NCBI GenBank assembly: GCA_018401955.1
Contig: JAGYJT010000014.1
Span: 1 to 64,000, forward strand
Source: Chitinophagales bacterium
GTDB lineage: Bacteria > Bacteroidota > Bacteroidia > Chitinophagales > CAIOSU01
Reading direction: 5' to 3'
DNA: 64,000 nt
Shown in pieces: positions 1-7,812 of this stretch (position 1 is its first letter; every line of letters begins with the position of its first letter). The notes under the pieces are model-generated. The model searched no databases and was not told the DNA's origin. It was given only the letters and a program-made list of their open reading frames with translations. The translations under genes and the position numbers were made by a program.

Positions 1-23
1 AGACACAAGACACAAGACACAAG
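1..23. repeat. Heptanucleotide tandem array (agacaca)
   Basis: Three exact copies of the 7-bp word agacaca plus two bases open the window, so the array may extend further left. The same word recurs degenerately at 36055-36089 and 60461-60491. It belongs to a class of 7-bp-period arrays found at many gene junctions here. No function can be read from the sequence. Confidence 0.85.
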
Positions 24-125
24 TTTATAATCGTCGATGACGAAAAAGTTCCTTGTAACGCAGCAATTCTAGCATTGAGAGATGTGATATGGGTACTGAT
101 GTTACCGCATGGTGTTTTACCTTCC

Positions 126-629
126 ATGCGCTGGCTAGTTTTACTCATCTCAATCTTACCATTTACGTTATCGGCACAAGTGGCGGATAGTGTATCGGTT
201 ACTTTCATTATTCAAGATAGTATCAGTTCAGAACCAGTATTCTCTGCTTCGATAAAAGTTGATGATAAGCTAATTGGGCAAAGTGATTTAGATGGAGTTG
301 CTAGATTTGTTTTGCCAAAAGGAGAGTACTACTTTGAGGTAAGTTATATTGGCTATAAAAGCTTTCAAAATAGGTTAACCATAGATGCTGACCTCGAACT
401 TTTAGCTTTGTTGACAGATTCAATAATCCTACAAAATAGAGACATGGTTGTCATCTCGACTGGTGGCCCAAGGATGACTCGCGAAATGATGATTTTCGCA
501 GATACATTAAGCATTTCTATTAGGGAGTTAAAGAAGCTTAATAACTTCGATACTTGTATTGAAAAAATCCATGGACCATCGACTATCGACCATGGACCAA
601 CCCCTACCCCTCGAAGTGCAACGAAATAG
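126..629 (+). CDS. Secreted small protein with carboxypeptidase regulatory-like domain
   Basis: The start at 126 was chosen because it puts a signal peptide first (MRWLVLLISILPFTLSA, then Q); the open frame extends back to 75 without helping. Residues about 25-85 resemble a CarboxypepD_reg-like beta-sandwich (FIIQDSISSEPVFSAS, DLDGVARFVLPKGEYYFEV, YIGYKSFQ), a module common in Bacteroidota envelope proteins. The remainder matches nothing I recognise. The last ~20 residues (HGPSTIDHGP) are translated from a heptanucleotide array, and the stop codon lies inside the convergent porT gene, giving a 26-base overlap. The native 3' end therefore appears to have been replaced or extended by the repeat. 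Role unknown. Confidence 0.55.
   Translation: MRWLVLLISILPFTLSAQVADSVSVTFIIQDSISSEPVFSASIKVDDKLIGQSDLDGVARFVLPKGEYYFEVSYIGYKSFQNRLTIDADLELLALLTDSIILQNRDMVVISTGGPRMTREMMIFADTLSISIRELKKLNNFDTCIEKIHGPSTIDHGPTPTPRSATK
570..598. repeat. Heptanucleotide array, catggac/catcgac word
   Basis: The array reads catggac, catcgac, tatcgac, catggac. It sits at the 3' end of the upstream plus-strand gene, contributes codons to it, and abuts the end of convergent porT. The word GGACCATGGTCC is self-complementary, so the array can fold on itself. Confidence 0.8.
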
Positions 630-1362
630 TCAACGTGCGCGAGAAGAGCTTATCGATAGCGCTAGAGTATATCAAGTCTGGATTGCGGGCATGGAGGTCC
701 ATAATGCCTTGCGAGAACTTGATTTCGGGCGAGAAGATAAACAGCGGGAAGAAAATCTGTAACCCCAAGCCGTATTCAATAGCTAGGTCGTTTCTAAAAA
801 CCTTTACTTGGTCATCGGCACGGCGAGCTTTGGCGTTAGAGGCCAAATCGAGACTGTACTTCATCCCTGTAAGCACATAAAACTTCACATCGCCAATGGG
901 CTGCGATTTAAAGCGCACCGTTACCGGAAAATCGAGGATAATCGACTCAATGGAGCGGCTCTCAATGGTACCATTAATATTATAATTTAGTTTTTTGTCG
1001 CCAAACACTAGGGCAGGCACAAAGCGCAGGTCGAAATAATCGCCTAGCGCAAGGTTGCTCACAATGCCCAAATTAAACCCCGGCCCACGCGAGCTGGTGA
1101 TGGATTGCATACTATCATTAAAGATAAAGCTATCATCGTGCACAATGCGAAAGTTTTGGGTATTGAAACCCAAGCTGATACCAAAGTATAACTTGCGATC
1201 GAGGTATTGCATGTGGTTGCGTGGCTGTGCACTTGCCGCAAAGCTTACCGCCAGCATAAACACCATTAACAGCATAGAAACGGCAGTATGCGAAACGCGA
1301 AACGACTTACCATCGTTGTTCAATCCATTATTGTTTTGGTTGTTTCTCATTTCACATTTCAT
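604..1362 (-). CDS. porT: PorT-family outer membrane protein of type IX secretion
   Basis: The protein of about 250 residues has a hydrophobic signal segment (MLLMVFMLAVSFAASA, then Q) followed by alternating beta strands typical of an 8-stranded PorT-like barrel (LYFGISLGFNTQNFRI, GFNLGIVSNLALGDYFDLRF, FPVTVRF, FYVLTGMKYSLDL), ending in LTISLHF. PorT is required for type IX secretion in Porphyromonas and Flavobacterium and commonly follows ubiE, as it does here. The start is uncertain. The frame opens at a GTG at 1377, the first ATG (1362) lies inside a heptanucleotide array that would encode a long polar leader, and ATG 1275 begins directly at the signal peptide. Family assignment rests on length, barrel pattern and neighbourhood. 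Confidence 0.75.
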   Translation of the reverse strand: MKCEMRNNQNNNGLNNDGKSFRVSHTAVSMLLMVFMLAVSFAASAQPRNHMQYLDRKLYFGISLGFNTQNFRIVHDDSFIFNDSMQSITSSRGPGFNLGIVSNLALGDYFDLRFVPALVFGDKKLNYNINGTIESRSIESIILDFPVTVRFKSQPIGDVKFYVLTGMKYSLDLASNAKARRADDQVKVFRNDLAIEYGLGLQIFFPLFIFSPEIKFSQGIMDLHARNPDLIYSSAIDKLFSRTLTISLHFEG

Positions 1363-1370
1363 GTTTCTCA
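1343..1370. repeat. Heptanucleotide array, tttctca word
   Basis: Four consecutive 7-mers (tttctca, tttcaca, tttcatg, tttctca) fill the ubiE-porT junction and supply candidate start codons for porT. The same word recurs at 12103-12130 and 14769-14829. Confidence 0.8.
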
Positions 1371-1378
1371 ATGCCACT

Positions 1379-2113
1379 TCACTTCACGCCGTGGTAAATA
1401 CTACTTATGCCAAAGCTCAGTTTTATCTGCTTGGTAGCCTTAAACCCTGCTTGGTTCATCAGTTTCAAAAAATCATCCCCCTCGGGGAAAGTCTCAACCG
1501 ATTCGGGCAAGTAGGTATAAGCCCTTCTATCTTTACTAAACAATCGCCCAACCAAGGGCAATACAAAGTGAAAGTAAAAATAAAATATTTGCTTCACGGG
1601 GAAAACTTTAGGTTTACTGAATTCCAGCACCACCATAGTGCCCCCGGGCTGCATTACACGGTGCATTTCGGTGAGGCCCTTTACGGTATTCTCAAAGTTA
1701 CGCACTCCATAAGCAACGGTAATTGCATCAAATGTATTGTCTTCAAAGGGCAAAGCTTCGCTATCGCCCTTTACCATGGTTATCAGTTTATCCAGCCCAC
1801 GCTTCTGTATTTTCACTCGGCCAAAGCTCAGCATTTGCTCACTAAGGTCAAGGCCTACTATGCGTTCTGGGTTCAGTTTGCGCAGGGCGATGGCAAAATC
1901 GCCAGTACCCGTAGCCACGTCCAATATCTGCTTAGGTTGCTTGGGCTTAAGGAGTTTAACGGCACGGTTTCGCCAAATTTTATCAATGTTAAGCGAGAGG
2001 AGGTGGTTCAAGAAATCGTACTGGTGGGCAATGCTGTCAAACATATCCTCCACTTGGCCTTTCTTGGTTTTATCGGCTGCGCCGTAGGGGGTAACTTCGC
2101 TATGTTTTTTCAA
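1379..2113 (-). CDS. ubiE: Demethylmenaquinone methyltransferase
   Basis: A SAM-dependent class I methyltransferase of 244 residues, matching UbiE/MenG length. It performs the final C-methylation of demethylmenaquinone in respiratory quinone synthesis. Visible motifs are the SAM-binding LDVATGTGDFAIAL, acidic GLDLSEQML, and the family signatures AVTYG-like VAYGVRNFENT and HRVMQPGGTMVVLEFSKP. The start is TTG: homologues begin near VTPYG, and no in-frame ATG or GTG lies just upstream. porT follows directly on the same strand. engB is divergent. Confidence 0.93.
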   Translation of the reverse strand: MKKHSEVTPYGAADKTKKGQVEDMFDSIAHQYDFLNHLLSLNIDKIWRNRAVKLLKPKQPKQILDVATGTGDFAIALRKLNPERIVGLDLSEQMLSFGRVKIQKRGLDKLITMVKGDSEALPFEDNTFDAITVAYGVRNFENTVKGLTEMHRVMQPGGTMVVLEFSKPKVFPVKQIFYFYFHFVLPLVGRLFSKDRRAYTYLPESVETFPEGDDFLKLMNQAGFKATKQIKLSFGISSIYHGVK

Positions 2114-2137
2114 TGGGGGTATTTTAAAAATGAGGCG

Positions 2138-2145
2138 TATCTTTG
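2138..2145 (+). promoter_or_regulatory. Probable -7 promoter element (TATCTTTG) for engB
   Basis: An exact TAnnTTTG match lies 90 bases upstream of engB in the divergent ubiE-engB gap. No convincing -33 TTG is seen at normal spacing, so this rests on the -7 element alone. Confidence 0.4.
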
Positions 2146-2235
2146 CAGCGCATCTTTACAACGGCGCACGAAGATAAATAGAAAGAACACCATGGTTTCC
2201 AAGAATGTTCTTCTTCCGTGCCACAAAATTAACCA

Positions 2236-2880
2236 ATGATAATCAAATCGGCGAACTTCGTTGCCAGCTATCCGCGCATGGATATGTGCCCACCGAGCAA
2301 ACTACCAGAGTTTGCCTTTATCGGTCGCAGTAATGTGGGCAAATCTACGCTTATAAACTTGCTTACCAACCGCAATAAGTTGGCCAAGGTTTCATCTACG
2401 CCGGGCAAAACCCAGTTGCTCAACTTTTTCTTGATAAATGAGAATTGGCACTTGGTGGATTTACCGGGATATGGCTACGCCAAATCGAGCAAAACCAACC
2501 GCGCCGCTTGGGGCACCATGATACGCAAGTATTTAACTGGCCGCGAAAACGTGCAGGTAATATTTGTATTGATTGATAGCCGCCTACCGCCGCAAAAGGT
2601 AGATTTGGAGTTTATCAATTGGTTGGGGCAAGAAGGTTTGCCTTGGGTTTTGGTGTTTACCAAAGCCGACAAGAGCAGCAACAAAGAGGTGCAGCACAAC
2701 GTAAGCGTGTTCAAGAAAAAGCTACTGGAAACCTGGGAAGCCATACCGCAAGATTTTATTACCAGCTCAGTAACCCGCACCGGGCATGAAGCCATATTAA
2801 GCTTTATTGGCGAAGTAGTGGCCAACTATGAGCCGCCCGCTGATGAGGAAACAGAAGGTTCCGAAGGTTTTATGGATTAG
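2236..2880 (+). CDS. engB: Ribosome biogenesis GTPase EngB/YsxC
   Basis: A single-domain TRAFAC GTPase of 214 residues, implicated in assembly of the large ribosomal subunit. The G1 P-loop is GRSNVGKST, G2 includes STPGKTQ, G3 is DLPGYGYAK, G4 is TKADK and G5 is SSVTRTG. Length and N-terminus (FVASYPRMDMCPPSKLPEFAFIGRSN, split here only for reading) fit the family. The C-terminal tail is short and acidic. Its stop codon overlaps the end of convergent lnt by four bases, so the two transcripts meet tail to tail. Confidence 0.95.
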   Translation: MIIKSANFVASYPRMDMCPPSKLPEFAFIGRSNVGKSTLINLLTNRNKLAKVSSTPGKTQLLNFFLINENWHLVDLPGYGYAKSSKTNRAAWGTMIRKYLTGRENVQVIFVLIDSRLPPQKVDLEFINWLGQEGLPWVLVFTKADKSSNKEVQHNVSVFKKKLLETWEAIPQDFITSSVTRTGHEAILSFIGEVVANYEPPADEETEGSEGFMD

Positions 2881-4739
2881 GCTTTTATTTTCGACTTCGA
2901 AATCTTGCGCCTTACAAAAGTCATTAACATAAAGAACAAGGCAAGGAAACAAGCTACCCGGCCAATATAATCACCGTAGCGAACAAAGAAAGTAATGTCG
3001 CTACTGAGTTGGATGTTTTTGGTGATAACGGCAGGCTCCCAATAGTTGGTGGCTTGCTCAATGTCTCCCCTACGGTTGATGAAAGCCGATATGCCCGTGT
3101 TGGCTGAGCGGGCAATGTCCCTGCGGGTTTCGATGGCGCGCAAGCTTGCGTATTGCAGGTGTTGTATATGCCCCGCACTGTTGCTCCACCAGCCATCGTT
3201 GGTAATAATGAAAATGGCCTGGGCGCCGTTGCGCACATATTCGGCCACATAGTCGCCATATACCGATTCATAGCAGATAACTGGTGCAATACCGATGCTA
3301 TCGCTATTAAAAAACACCTCTCTATCATCCTGCTCGCCCAAGCTGCCTGATATGCCGCCCAAATCAATAGCCAAGCCACCAAGCAAGCCGCCCAATAGTC
3401 CTGGGTAGGGCATCTTCTCCACCCCGGGCACTAGCTTGCTCTTACGATAGTCTTGCAGTGGTAGGGTGTCTTCCATTTGCAGGGCCGCATTAAACACGTC
3501 GTAAAATATGGTATCGCTATTGCTGGCATGTATTCGCGTGGTAGTAGTAGCCTTATGGTCGTATTTTTCGCGTGCCATAGCGCCCGTAACCAAGGTAAGC
3601 TGCGGGTGAATTTTTAAGAAACCTTGCAACCGTTGCATGCTATACGATTGGTAGGGCCTATCCACCCAAATTGATGCGGGCAGTGAACTTTCAGGCCAAA
3701 CTAAATAATTGGTTTCTGGGGTGATGCCTTCAGCCGATAGCAGCATCATTTTATCCAGAATCTCATCGGGGCTACCGCTAAATTTTTCGTGGTACGGGTC
3801 GATGTTGGGTTGCAGCACTGTTACATTGGCCGTTGGGTTTTTGTAATAATAAAGTGGGTTGTTTGCCTGGTACAATAGCCAAGAAATGCCGATAGGCAAC
3901 AGTATGGTAAATGTGGCCAAACCAGCAATTAACACTTTAGCAAAGGTGCGGGCTTTTCCCTCTGCCAACCTAAAGCGCTTGATAAACCAAAACTGGATTT
4001 TAGGGAAATTGGTAATGCCATAAAACAGGCCGGTGTTAAGTATCAATATCCATAAGGTGCCGCCCATATGGCCAGTTACATCATACCACTGTACCATTGA
4101 GGGCATGCTGGCAAAGGCATTGCCTAGGGTGAGCCAAGGCCAGCTAAGATCCCACTGCATGTGCAGGTACTCAAAGGCCAGCCAGTAGGCTATAAGCGAT
4201 AGGTAGCCTAGGCCGGGACCAAACTTCTTTTTGGTGAGGTGGAACATAAACCACGGTAGGCACATCAAGAAGGTATTGGCCGTAAAGGCAAACAAGCCAC
4301 CAAACACATGCGAGTTGGCCACCCAATAGGTGGTTAGGATGTTCCAAAGCAGAATGGCAGTATAGCTGAGCCTAAAAAAGTTGTGGCCGAAGTATTTGCT
4401 GTTGGGGTTGCTTACCAAATGCTCAACATATAGCAAGGGCAGAAAGGCCACAAAGGCTATAAAAGCTGTGGGCAATGGCGGCCAAGCCAAAAACAGCAAA
4501 AGCCCAGTGCCACACGCTATAAAGTGCAGTTTCAAGAAGTCTTTATCTTTGAAAAAGCCCAATTGCACCAACAAGGGATAAAATAGAAACAAGATGGCGC
4601 TAAGAATGGCCGCATCCCCAAAGGTGAAAGTATTGCCTTCCAAATCGGCCACCTGCCAAAAGAACAATGCCCCGAGCGTTAACCCATATAAGATGGTAGC
4701 TCCGGCTTTTTTTAGGTTGATGATGGTGGATGGGGACAT
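2877..4739 (-). CDS. lnt: Apolipoprotein N-acyltransferase
   Basis: A polytopic inner-membrane protein with a periplasmic nitrilase domain that adds the third acyl chain to lipoproteins. The first ~290 residues hold several hydrophobic helices. The catalytic glutamate, lysine and cysteine are visible in WPESSLPASIW, LVPGVEKMPYPG and PVICYESVYGD, and a final helix (VACFLALFFMLMTFV) precedes a basic tail. At 620 residues it is longer than the E. coli enzyme, with an extra N-terminal hydrophobic stretch. The window encodes candidate substrates, including the lipoproteins at 7339, 10824 and 29616. Upstream lies a palindromic repeat element. Confidence 0.93.
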   Translation of the reverse strand: MSPSTIINLKKAGATILYGLTLGALFFWQVADLEGNTFTFGDAAILSAILFLFYPLLVQLGFFKDKDFLKLHFIACGTGLLLFLAWPPLPTAFIAFVAFLPLLYVEHLVSNPNSKYFGHNFFRLSYTAILLWNILTTYWVANSHVFGGLFAFTANTFLMCLPWFMFHLTKKKFGPGLGYLSLIAYWLAFEYLHMQWDLSWPWLTLGNAFASMPSMVQWYDVTGHMGGTLWILILNTGLFYGITNFPKIQFWFIKRFRLAEGKARTFAKVLIAGLATFTILLPIGISWLLYQANNPLYYYKNPTANVTVLQPNIDPYHEKFSGSPDEILDKMMLLSAEGITPETNYLVWPESSLPASIWVDRPYQSYSMQRLQGFLKIHPQLTLVTGAMAREKYDHKATTTTRIHASNSDTIFYDVFNAALQMEDTLPLQDYRKSKLVPGVEKMPYPGLLGGLLGGLAIDLGGISGSLGEQDDREVFFNSDSIGIAPVICYESVYGDYVAEYVRNGAQAIFIITNDGWWSNSAGHIQHLQYASLRAIETRRDIARSANTGISAFINRRGDIEQATNYWEPAVITKNIQLSSDITFFVRYGDYIGRVACFLALFFMLMTFVRRKISKSKIKA

Positions 4740-4768
4740 TTTGGTTGCGAGTTGATCAAAAAAAAGAC

Positions 4769-4952
4769 CGTCATTGCGAAGGCCTAATGGAGTCTAAATT
4801 TACCAATAAATCTCAAAGGTCTGTAGCAATCCCCTGAAACGAAGCATAAAGCTCAAACAACCAATGTAAAATGAAGCGTACTGGATAAGTCAGGGGATTG
4901 CTTCGTCATTTCATCCCGATGAAAAATCGGGATTACATTCCTCGCAATGACG
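4769..4952. repeat. MITE/REP-like element with CGTCATTGCGA termini
   Basis: About 184 bases are bounded by CGTCATTGCGAAGG and CCTCGCAATGACG, an almost perfect terminal inverted repeat. Inside lie a second inverted pair (aatcccctgaaacgaagc against aggggattgcttcgt) and a small hairpin (atcccgatgaaaaatcgggat). It fills most of the lnt-rsmI gap and encodes nothing. Related termini recur near 14709-14735 and at 59873-60110. Confidence 0.7.
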
Positions 4953-4971
4953 TACTTTGCTATGTGTTTCA

Positions 4972-5733
4972 TTAATCTTTCCCCTTCACCACTAACACTA
5001 TCTCACCTTTAAGCGGTTTGGTTTTGCAGCGAAGGGCCAGTTCGGTCAAGGTGCCGTGGATAATTTCTTCGAATTTTTTGCTCAGTTCGCGGGCAATGCA
5101 GGCTTCGCGTTCAGGGCCTAGAAACTCCATCAACTGCTCGCATGTTTTGCCAATACGGTGCGGCGATTCGTACATTACTATGGTGCGCTCTTCTTCGGCC
5201 AAAACCTTCATGCGGGTTTGGCGGCCTTTTTTTACGGGCAAAAATCCTTCAAACACAAACTTTTCGGTTGGGAAACCCGATACCACCAATGCCGGTATCA
5301 ATGCCGCGGCACCGGGCAAGCACTCCACTTGTATGCCTGCTTTTACGCACTCGCGCACCAATAGAAAGCCAGGGTCGCTGATGCCGGGCGTGCCCGCATC
5401 GCTAATCATGGCTATGGTTTTCTGCTCGTCTTGTATTTGTTGCACCAAATAAGCTACCGATTGGTGCTCATTAAACTTATGGTGCGATTTCATGGTGGTA
5501 CTGATGCCAAAATGCTTCAGCAAGAAACCGCTAGTGCGTGTATCCTCCGCTAATATCAAGTCGGCCTCCTTCAATACGCGAACTGCTCTGAAAGTCATGT
5601 CTTCCAGATTTCCTATTGGCGTAGGTACCAAAACTAGTCCATGGTCGATGGTCCATGGTCGATGGCTCTTTTGTCCATGGTCCATGGTCGATGGTCCATG
5701 GTTTGTTATGTTAGTATGTGGGTCTTTATTCAT
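4972..5733 (-). CDS. rsmI: 16S rRNA cytidine-1402 2'-O-methyltransferase
   Basis: A tetrapyrrole-methylase-fold enzyme that 2'-O-methylates C1402 in the decoding centre of 16S rRNA. Signatures are VPTPIGNLEDMTFRA, ILAEDTRTSGFLLKHF, SDAGTPGISDPGFLLVREC, LPGAAALIPALVVSGFP and RELSKKFEE. Homologues begin only a few residues before VPTPIGN, but here about 34 leader residues (NHGPSTMDHG..PWTIDHG) are encoded by a heptanucleotide array. The only in-frame starts are ATGs at 5733 and inside the array, plus a TTG at the domain edge. ATG 5733 overlaps the stop of the upstream four-helix gene as ATGA. Confidence 0.93.
   Translation of the reverse strand: MNKDPHTNITNHGPSTMDHGQKSHRPWTIDHGLVLVPTPIGNLEDMTFRAVRVLKEADLILAEDTRTSGFLLKHFGISTTMKSHHKFNEHQSVAYLVQQIQDEQKTIAMISDAGTPGISDPGFLLVRECVKAGIQVECLPGAAALIPALVVSGFPTEKFVFEGFLPVKKGRQTRMKVLAEEERTIVMYESPHRIGKTCEQLMEFLGPEREACIARELSKKFEEIIHGTLTELALRCKTKPLKGEIVLVVKGKD
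5639..5702. repeat. Heptanucleotide array, ccatggt/cgatggt word, inside rsmI 5' end
   Basis: Nine units are visible: ccatggt, cgatggt, ccatggt, cgatggc, an 8-base spacer tcttttgt, then ccatggt twice, cgatggt and ccatggt. It is in frame with rsmI and encodes its N-terminal leader. Because ccatgg is palindromic, the array can pair with itself and with the arrays on the other side of the four-helix gene. Confidence 0.9.
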
Positions 5734-6083
5734 TTAAGGCTTTTGCGTAGGGCTTGTATCTGGCGGATGATTATGGTTACTTCATCATAAAGTTGTTGGA
5801 ACGTATCGTCACTAATCAAGCCACGCTTACGACCCACATATAAACAAGATACAACCTCTATTGCAGACCTTACAGCGTATCCTAAAAATTGACGAAACTC
5901 CGCATTAGACTGCCCAGTTGAACCCTCAGCAATGTTTAAAGCGATTGAATCTGCGGCTCTTTTGATTTGAGATGTTAGGATGTATAGTTCATCTTTGGGA
6001 AAAGACAACGTCACTTTATGGATAGCTTCAGTAAAATCTACCGATCTTTTCCAAACCTCCAGTTGCTCAAACTTAAAAGCCAT
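5730..6083 (-). CDS. Four-helix bundle protein (S23/IVP family)
   Basis: Start at 6083 gives MAFKFEQLEVWKRSVDF, the family's usual N-terminus; ten extra upstream residues come from repeat DNA. The 117-residue protein shows four amphipathic helices with the signatures LEVWKRS, QIKRAADSIALNIAEG and FRQFLGYAVRSAIEV. This is the family first met as the ORF in 23S rRNA intervening sequences and structurally related to the Avd protein of diversity-generating retroelements. Its function as a free-standing gene is not established. It is inserted between rsmI and purS with self-complementary heptanucleotide arrays on both sides and overlaps the rsmI start by ATGA. Confidence 0.85.
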   Translation of the reverse strand: MAFKFEQLEVWKRSVDFTEAIHKVTLSFPKDELYILTSQIKRAADSIALNIAEGSTGQSNAEFRQFLGYAVRSAIEVVSCLYVGRKRGLISDDTFQQLYDEVTIIIRQIQALRKSLK

Positions 6084-6093
6084 AGTTTTTGGG

Positions 6094-6227
6094 GTCCATA
6101 GTCCATGGACCATGTTTTTATTTTTGCTTGTGGTTTAGGAACCTCATTTTGTTACCATGATATATGGACTGTGGACCATAGACCAGTTAACTTTTTTCCA
6201 TGGACCATCGACTATGGACCATGGACC
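6094..6227. repeat. Heptanucleotide arrays upstream of the four-helix gene
   Basis: Three blocks of the same ccatgga/cgactat word family lie here: 6094-6114 (gtccatagtccatggaccatg), 6163-6185 and 6198-6227. About 50 bases of unrelated AT-rich sequence separates the first two. Blocks face each other as inverted copies. The last ends five bases before the purS stop. Confidence 0.85.
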
Positions 6228-6231
6228 TTTT

Positions 6232-6483
6232 TTAAGCTTCCTTCACCTCAAACGTAAAATACTCAATAACCCTATTGGTCAATAGTTTTTGGCAAGCAAG
6301 TTCAGCTTGGGCGGTGGCGGTGGCTTTGTCGGCAGCTTCAAGCTTTAGGGTGATGTGTTTACCAACGCGCACGTCGGTAATGGCATCAAGCTTAAGGTTC
6401 TTTAGGCCAGCGGCTACTGCTTTACCTTGTGGGTCAAGCAATTCTTTAAGGGGCATTACATCTATCTCGGCAATGAAATTCAT
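6232..6483 (-). CDS. purS: Phosphoribosylformylglycinamidine synthase subunit PurS
   Basis: An 83-residue protein (start MNFIAEIDVMPL) with the PurS ferredoxin-like fold: DPQGKAVAAGLKNL, ITDVRVGKHITLKL and ACQKLLTNRVIEYFTFEV. PurS bridges PurL and PurQ in the three-part FGAM synthase of purine synthesis. A longer reading to 6534 is possible, but the extra residues lie within pssA and are not family-like. Its ATG overlaps the pssA stop as ATGA, so the two are probably cotranscribed. purL and purQ are not in the window. Confidence 0.9.
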   Translation of the reverse strand: MNFIAEIDVMPLKELLDPQGKAVAAGLKNLKLDAITDVRVGKHITLKLEAADKATATAQAELACQKLLTNRVIEYFTFEVKEA

Positions 6484-7223
6484 CGTTGTACCAGGTTTTG
6501 TATGATGGATAAGAGGATATACAGAATGATGCACAAAGATAGCCCCGCAAACTGAAAGAACACGATAAGCGGCAAGGATAAAATCAACAAAGCATACCTA
6601 AACTCATTGCCCTTCCAGCCATAACCCTTTACCTTCATGGCAAACATCGGTATTTCGCTTACCATAAGTAGCGCGAAGATGGCGGCGAGGGCGTAGAGGG
6701 TGATAGGATTTAGGATAACTTGGGTTAGCCAAAGAGGAAAACTATCCATTGCTAATCCTAAAAACAAGGAAGCAAAGAATATACCGTTTGCAGGGGATGG
6801 CAAGCCCAGAAAACTTGTTGATTGACGAGTATCAATATTGAATTTCGCGAGGCGATAGCCTGCGCCAAGGGTAACAATAAACAGTGGAAGAGTTTGATAC
6901 CAAGAGAGGTAAAATCCTGTAACAACAGGTATATGCCATCCGGGAACAACGCCAGTAACTCCTGAGAAATTCAACAAAACCAATAACAACATTGATGGCA
7001 ACACCCCAAACGTAACCAAATCAGACATCGAATCTAACTGCTTGCCTAACTCAGAGTCCACTTTTAAAGCACGAGCCACAAAGCCATCAAAGAAATCAAA
7101 CAGTGCCCCAAGGAAAATCATGTAAGGTGCCCATTCGTGTTGTCCACCCAATACCATGGCAATACCCGCACACCCGCAGGCCATGTTCATTAAGGTAACA
7201 ATGTTGGGGATGTGCCTTTTCAA
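6480..7223 (-). CDS. pssA: CDP-diacylglycerol-serine O-phosphatidyltransferase
   Basis: A membrane CDP-alcohol phosphatidyltransferase making phosphatidylserine, the precursor of phosphatidylethanolamine. The family motif D-x2-DG-x2-AR-x8-G-x3-D-x3-D is complete (FDFFDGFVARALKV, then LGKQLDSMSDLVTFG), with about seven hydrophobic segments around it. I favour the TTG at 7223, giving MKRHIPNIVTLMN as in homologues. The ATG at 7289 would add 22 residues encoded by an 8-bp-period repeat. The sequence just upstream contains CAACTTTG, close to a -7 element. purS follows with a 4-base overlap. Confidence 0.9.
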   Translation of the reverse strand: MKRHIPNIVTLMNMACGCAGIAMVLGGQHEWAPYMIFLGALFDFFDGFVARALKVDSELGKQLDSMSDLVTFGVLPSMLLLVLLNFSGVTGVVPGWHIPVVTGFYLSWYQTLPLFIVTLGAGYRLAKFNIDTRQSTSFLGLPSPANGIFFASLFLGLAMDSFPLWLTQVILNPITLYALAAIFALLMVSEIPMFAMKVKGYGWKGNEFRYALLILSLPLIVFFQFAGLSLCIILYILLSIIQNLVQR

Positions 7224-7259
7224 TTTGAAAATTTGAAAATGTGGTAATTTGAAAATTGA
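7222..7259. repeat. 8-bp-period array aatttgaa at pssA 5' end
   Basis: The array reads aatttgaa, aatttgaa, aatgtggt, aatttgaa, aattgac. Its period is 8, where most arrays here have 7. It ends at the proposed TTG start codon of pssA and is open in the pssA frame. Confidence 0.7.
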
Positions 7260-7290
7260 CAAGGCAAAGTTGCGGAAATTGGATGACATC

Positions 7291-7311
7291 CTGTTAGGAT
7301 TTACCTAACAG
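7291..7311 (-). terminator. Hairpin CTGTTAGG/CCTAACAG between lipocalin-like gene and pssA
   Basis: An 8-bp perfect stem with a 5-base loop lies between the stop of the lipoprotein gene (7339) and pssA. There is no T-run after it, so terminator function is only possible. It could equally be an operator or an mRNA structure. Confidence 0.35.
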
Positions 7312-7338
7312 CTGAATCTGAGAAATGGATGAAACAGA

Positions 7339-7812
7339 TTAGAATCTGCGCTTAATGTCCATTTTTACGGGAACCACAAAGCTGGTTGCACCAAGGTCTA
7401 CCGTATTGCTATCGGTGGTCATTATATAGTTTTTGCGGTTTTGGCGGTCTATTTCGTAAAGGCCGTTTACATATTGGTCGAGGTCAATAAATAGCATGCT
7501 TTTTTCGTCAAGGCTCCAAGTACCCTCCACGCTGTAGTTTAGGGTATCAAGCACATAGTAGCTGCCGGTAACCACACCATCATCTTTAAAGTCAATCATG
7601 TATTTGCAGCAGTTTGGAGATTGTGTAAAATCTTCCAAAATAAAGTCCATGGCATTGGCACCAGTGGTATCCTGTTTGTAATCCAAAGAATAATTAACCA
7701 GTTCCCAAGTGCCTTTCAACAGCACCCTGTTCTGAATTTTTACACAACTTGAAACAGCAATGGTGATGATGGTGCATGCCAAAAGGCACAATAAAGCGTA
7801 GCGGCTTTTCAT
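7339..7812 (-). CDS. Lipocalin-like lipoprotein, hypothetical
   Basis: A 157-residue protein with a lipoprotein signal (MKSRYALLCLLACTIITIAVSSC, lipobox VSSC, acylated Cys23). The mature part starts with KGTWELVNYSLDYK, and GTWSLDEKSMLFI occurs further on, the pattern of Bacteroidota lipocalin-like domains with repeated GTW strands. A CC pair follows near the middle (SPNCCKYMIDF). The ligand is unknown. It appears to be a single gene, since hairpin-bearing gaps separate it from pssA and the block above. Lnt encoded at 2877 would complete its acylation. Confidence 0.7.
   Translation of the reverse strand: MKSRYALLCLLACTIITIAVSSCVKIQNRVLLKGTWELVNYSLDYKQDTTGANAMDFILEDFTQSPNCCKYMIDFKDDGVVTGSYYVLDTLNYSVEGTWSLDEKSMLFIDLDQYVNGLYEIDRQNRKNYIMTTDSNTVDLGATSFVVPVKMDIKRRF

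Noticed and set aside
1055-2239. A 394-codon open frame on the plus strand opposite ubiE and porT
   Set aside because: It lies wholly antisense to ubiE and part of porT, both with clear family motifs, and its translation has no recognisable domain.
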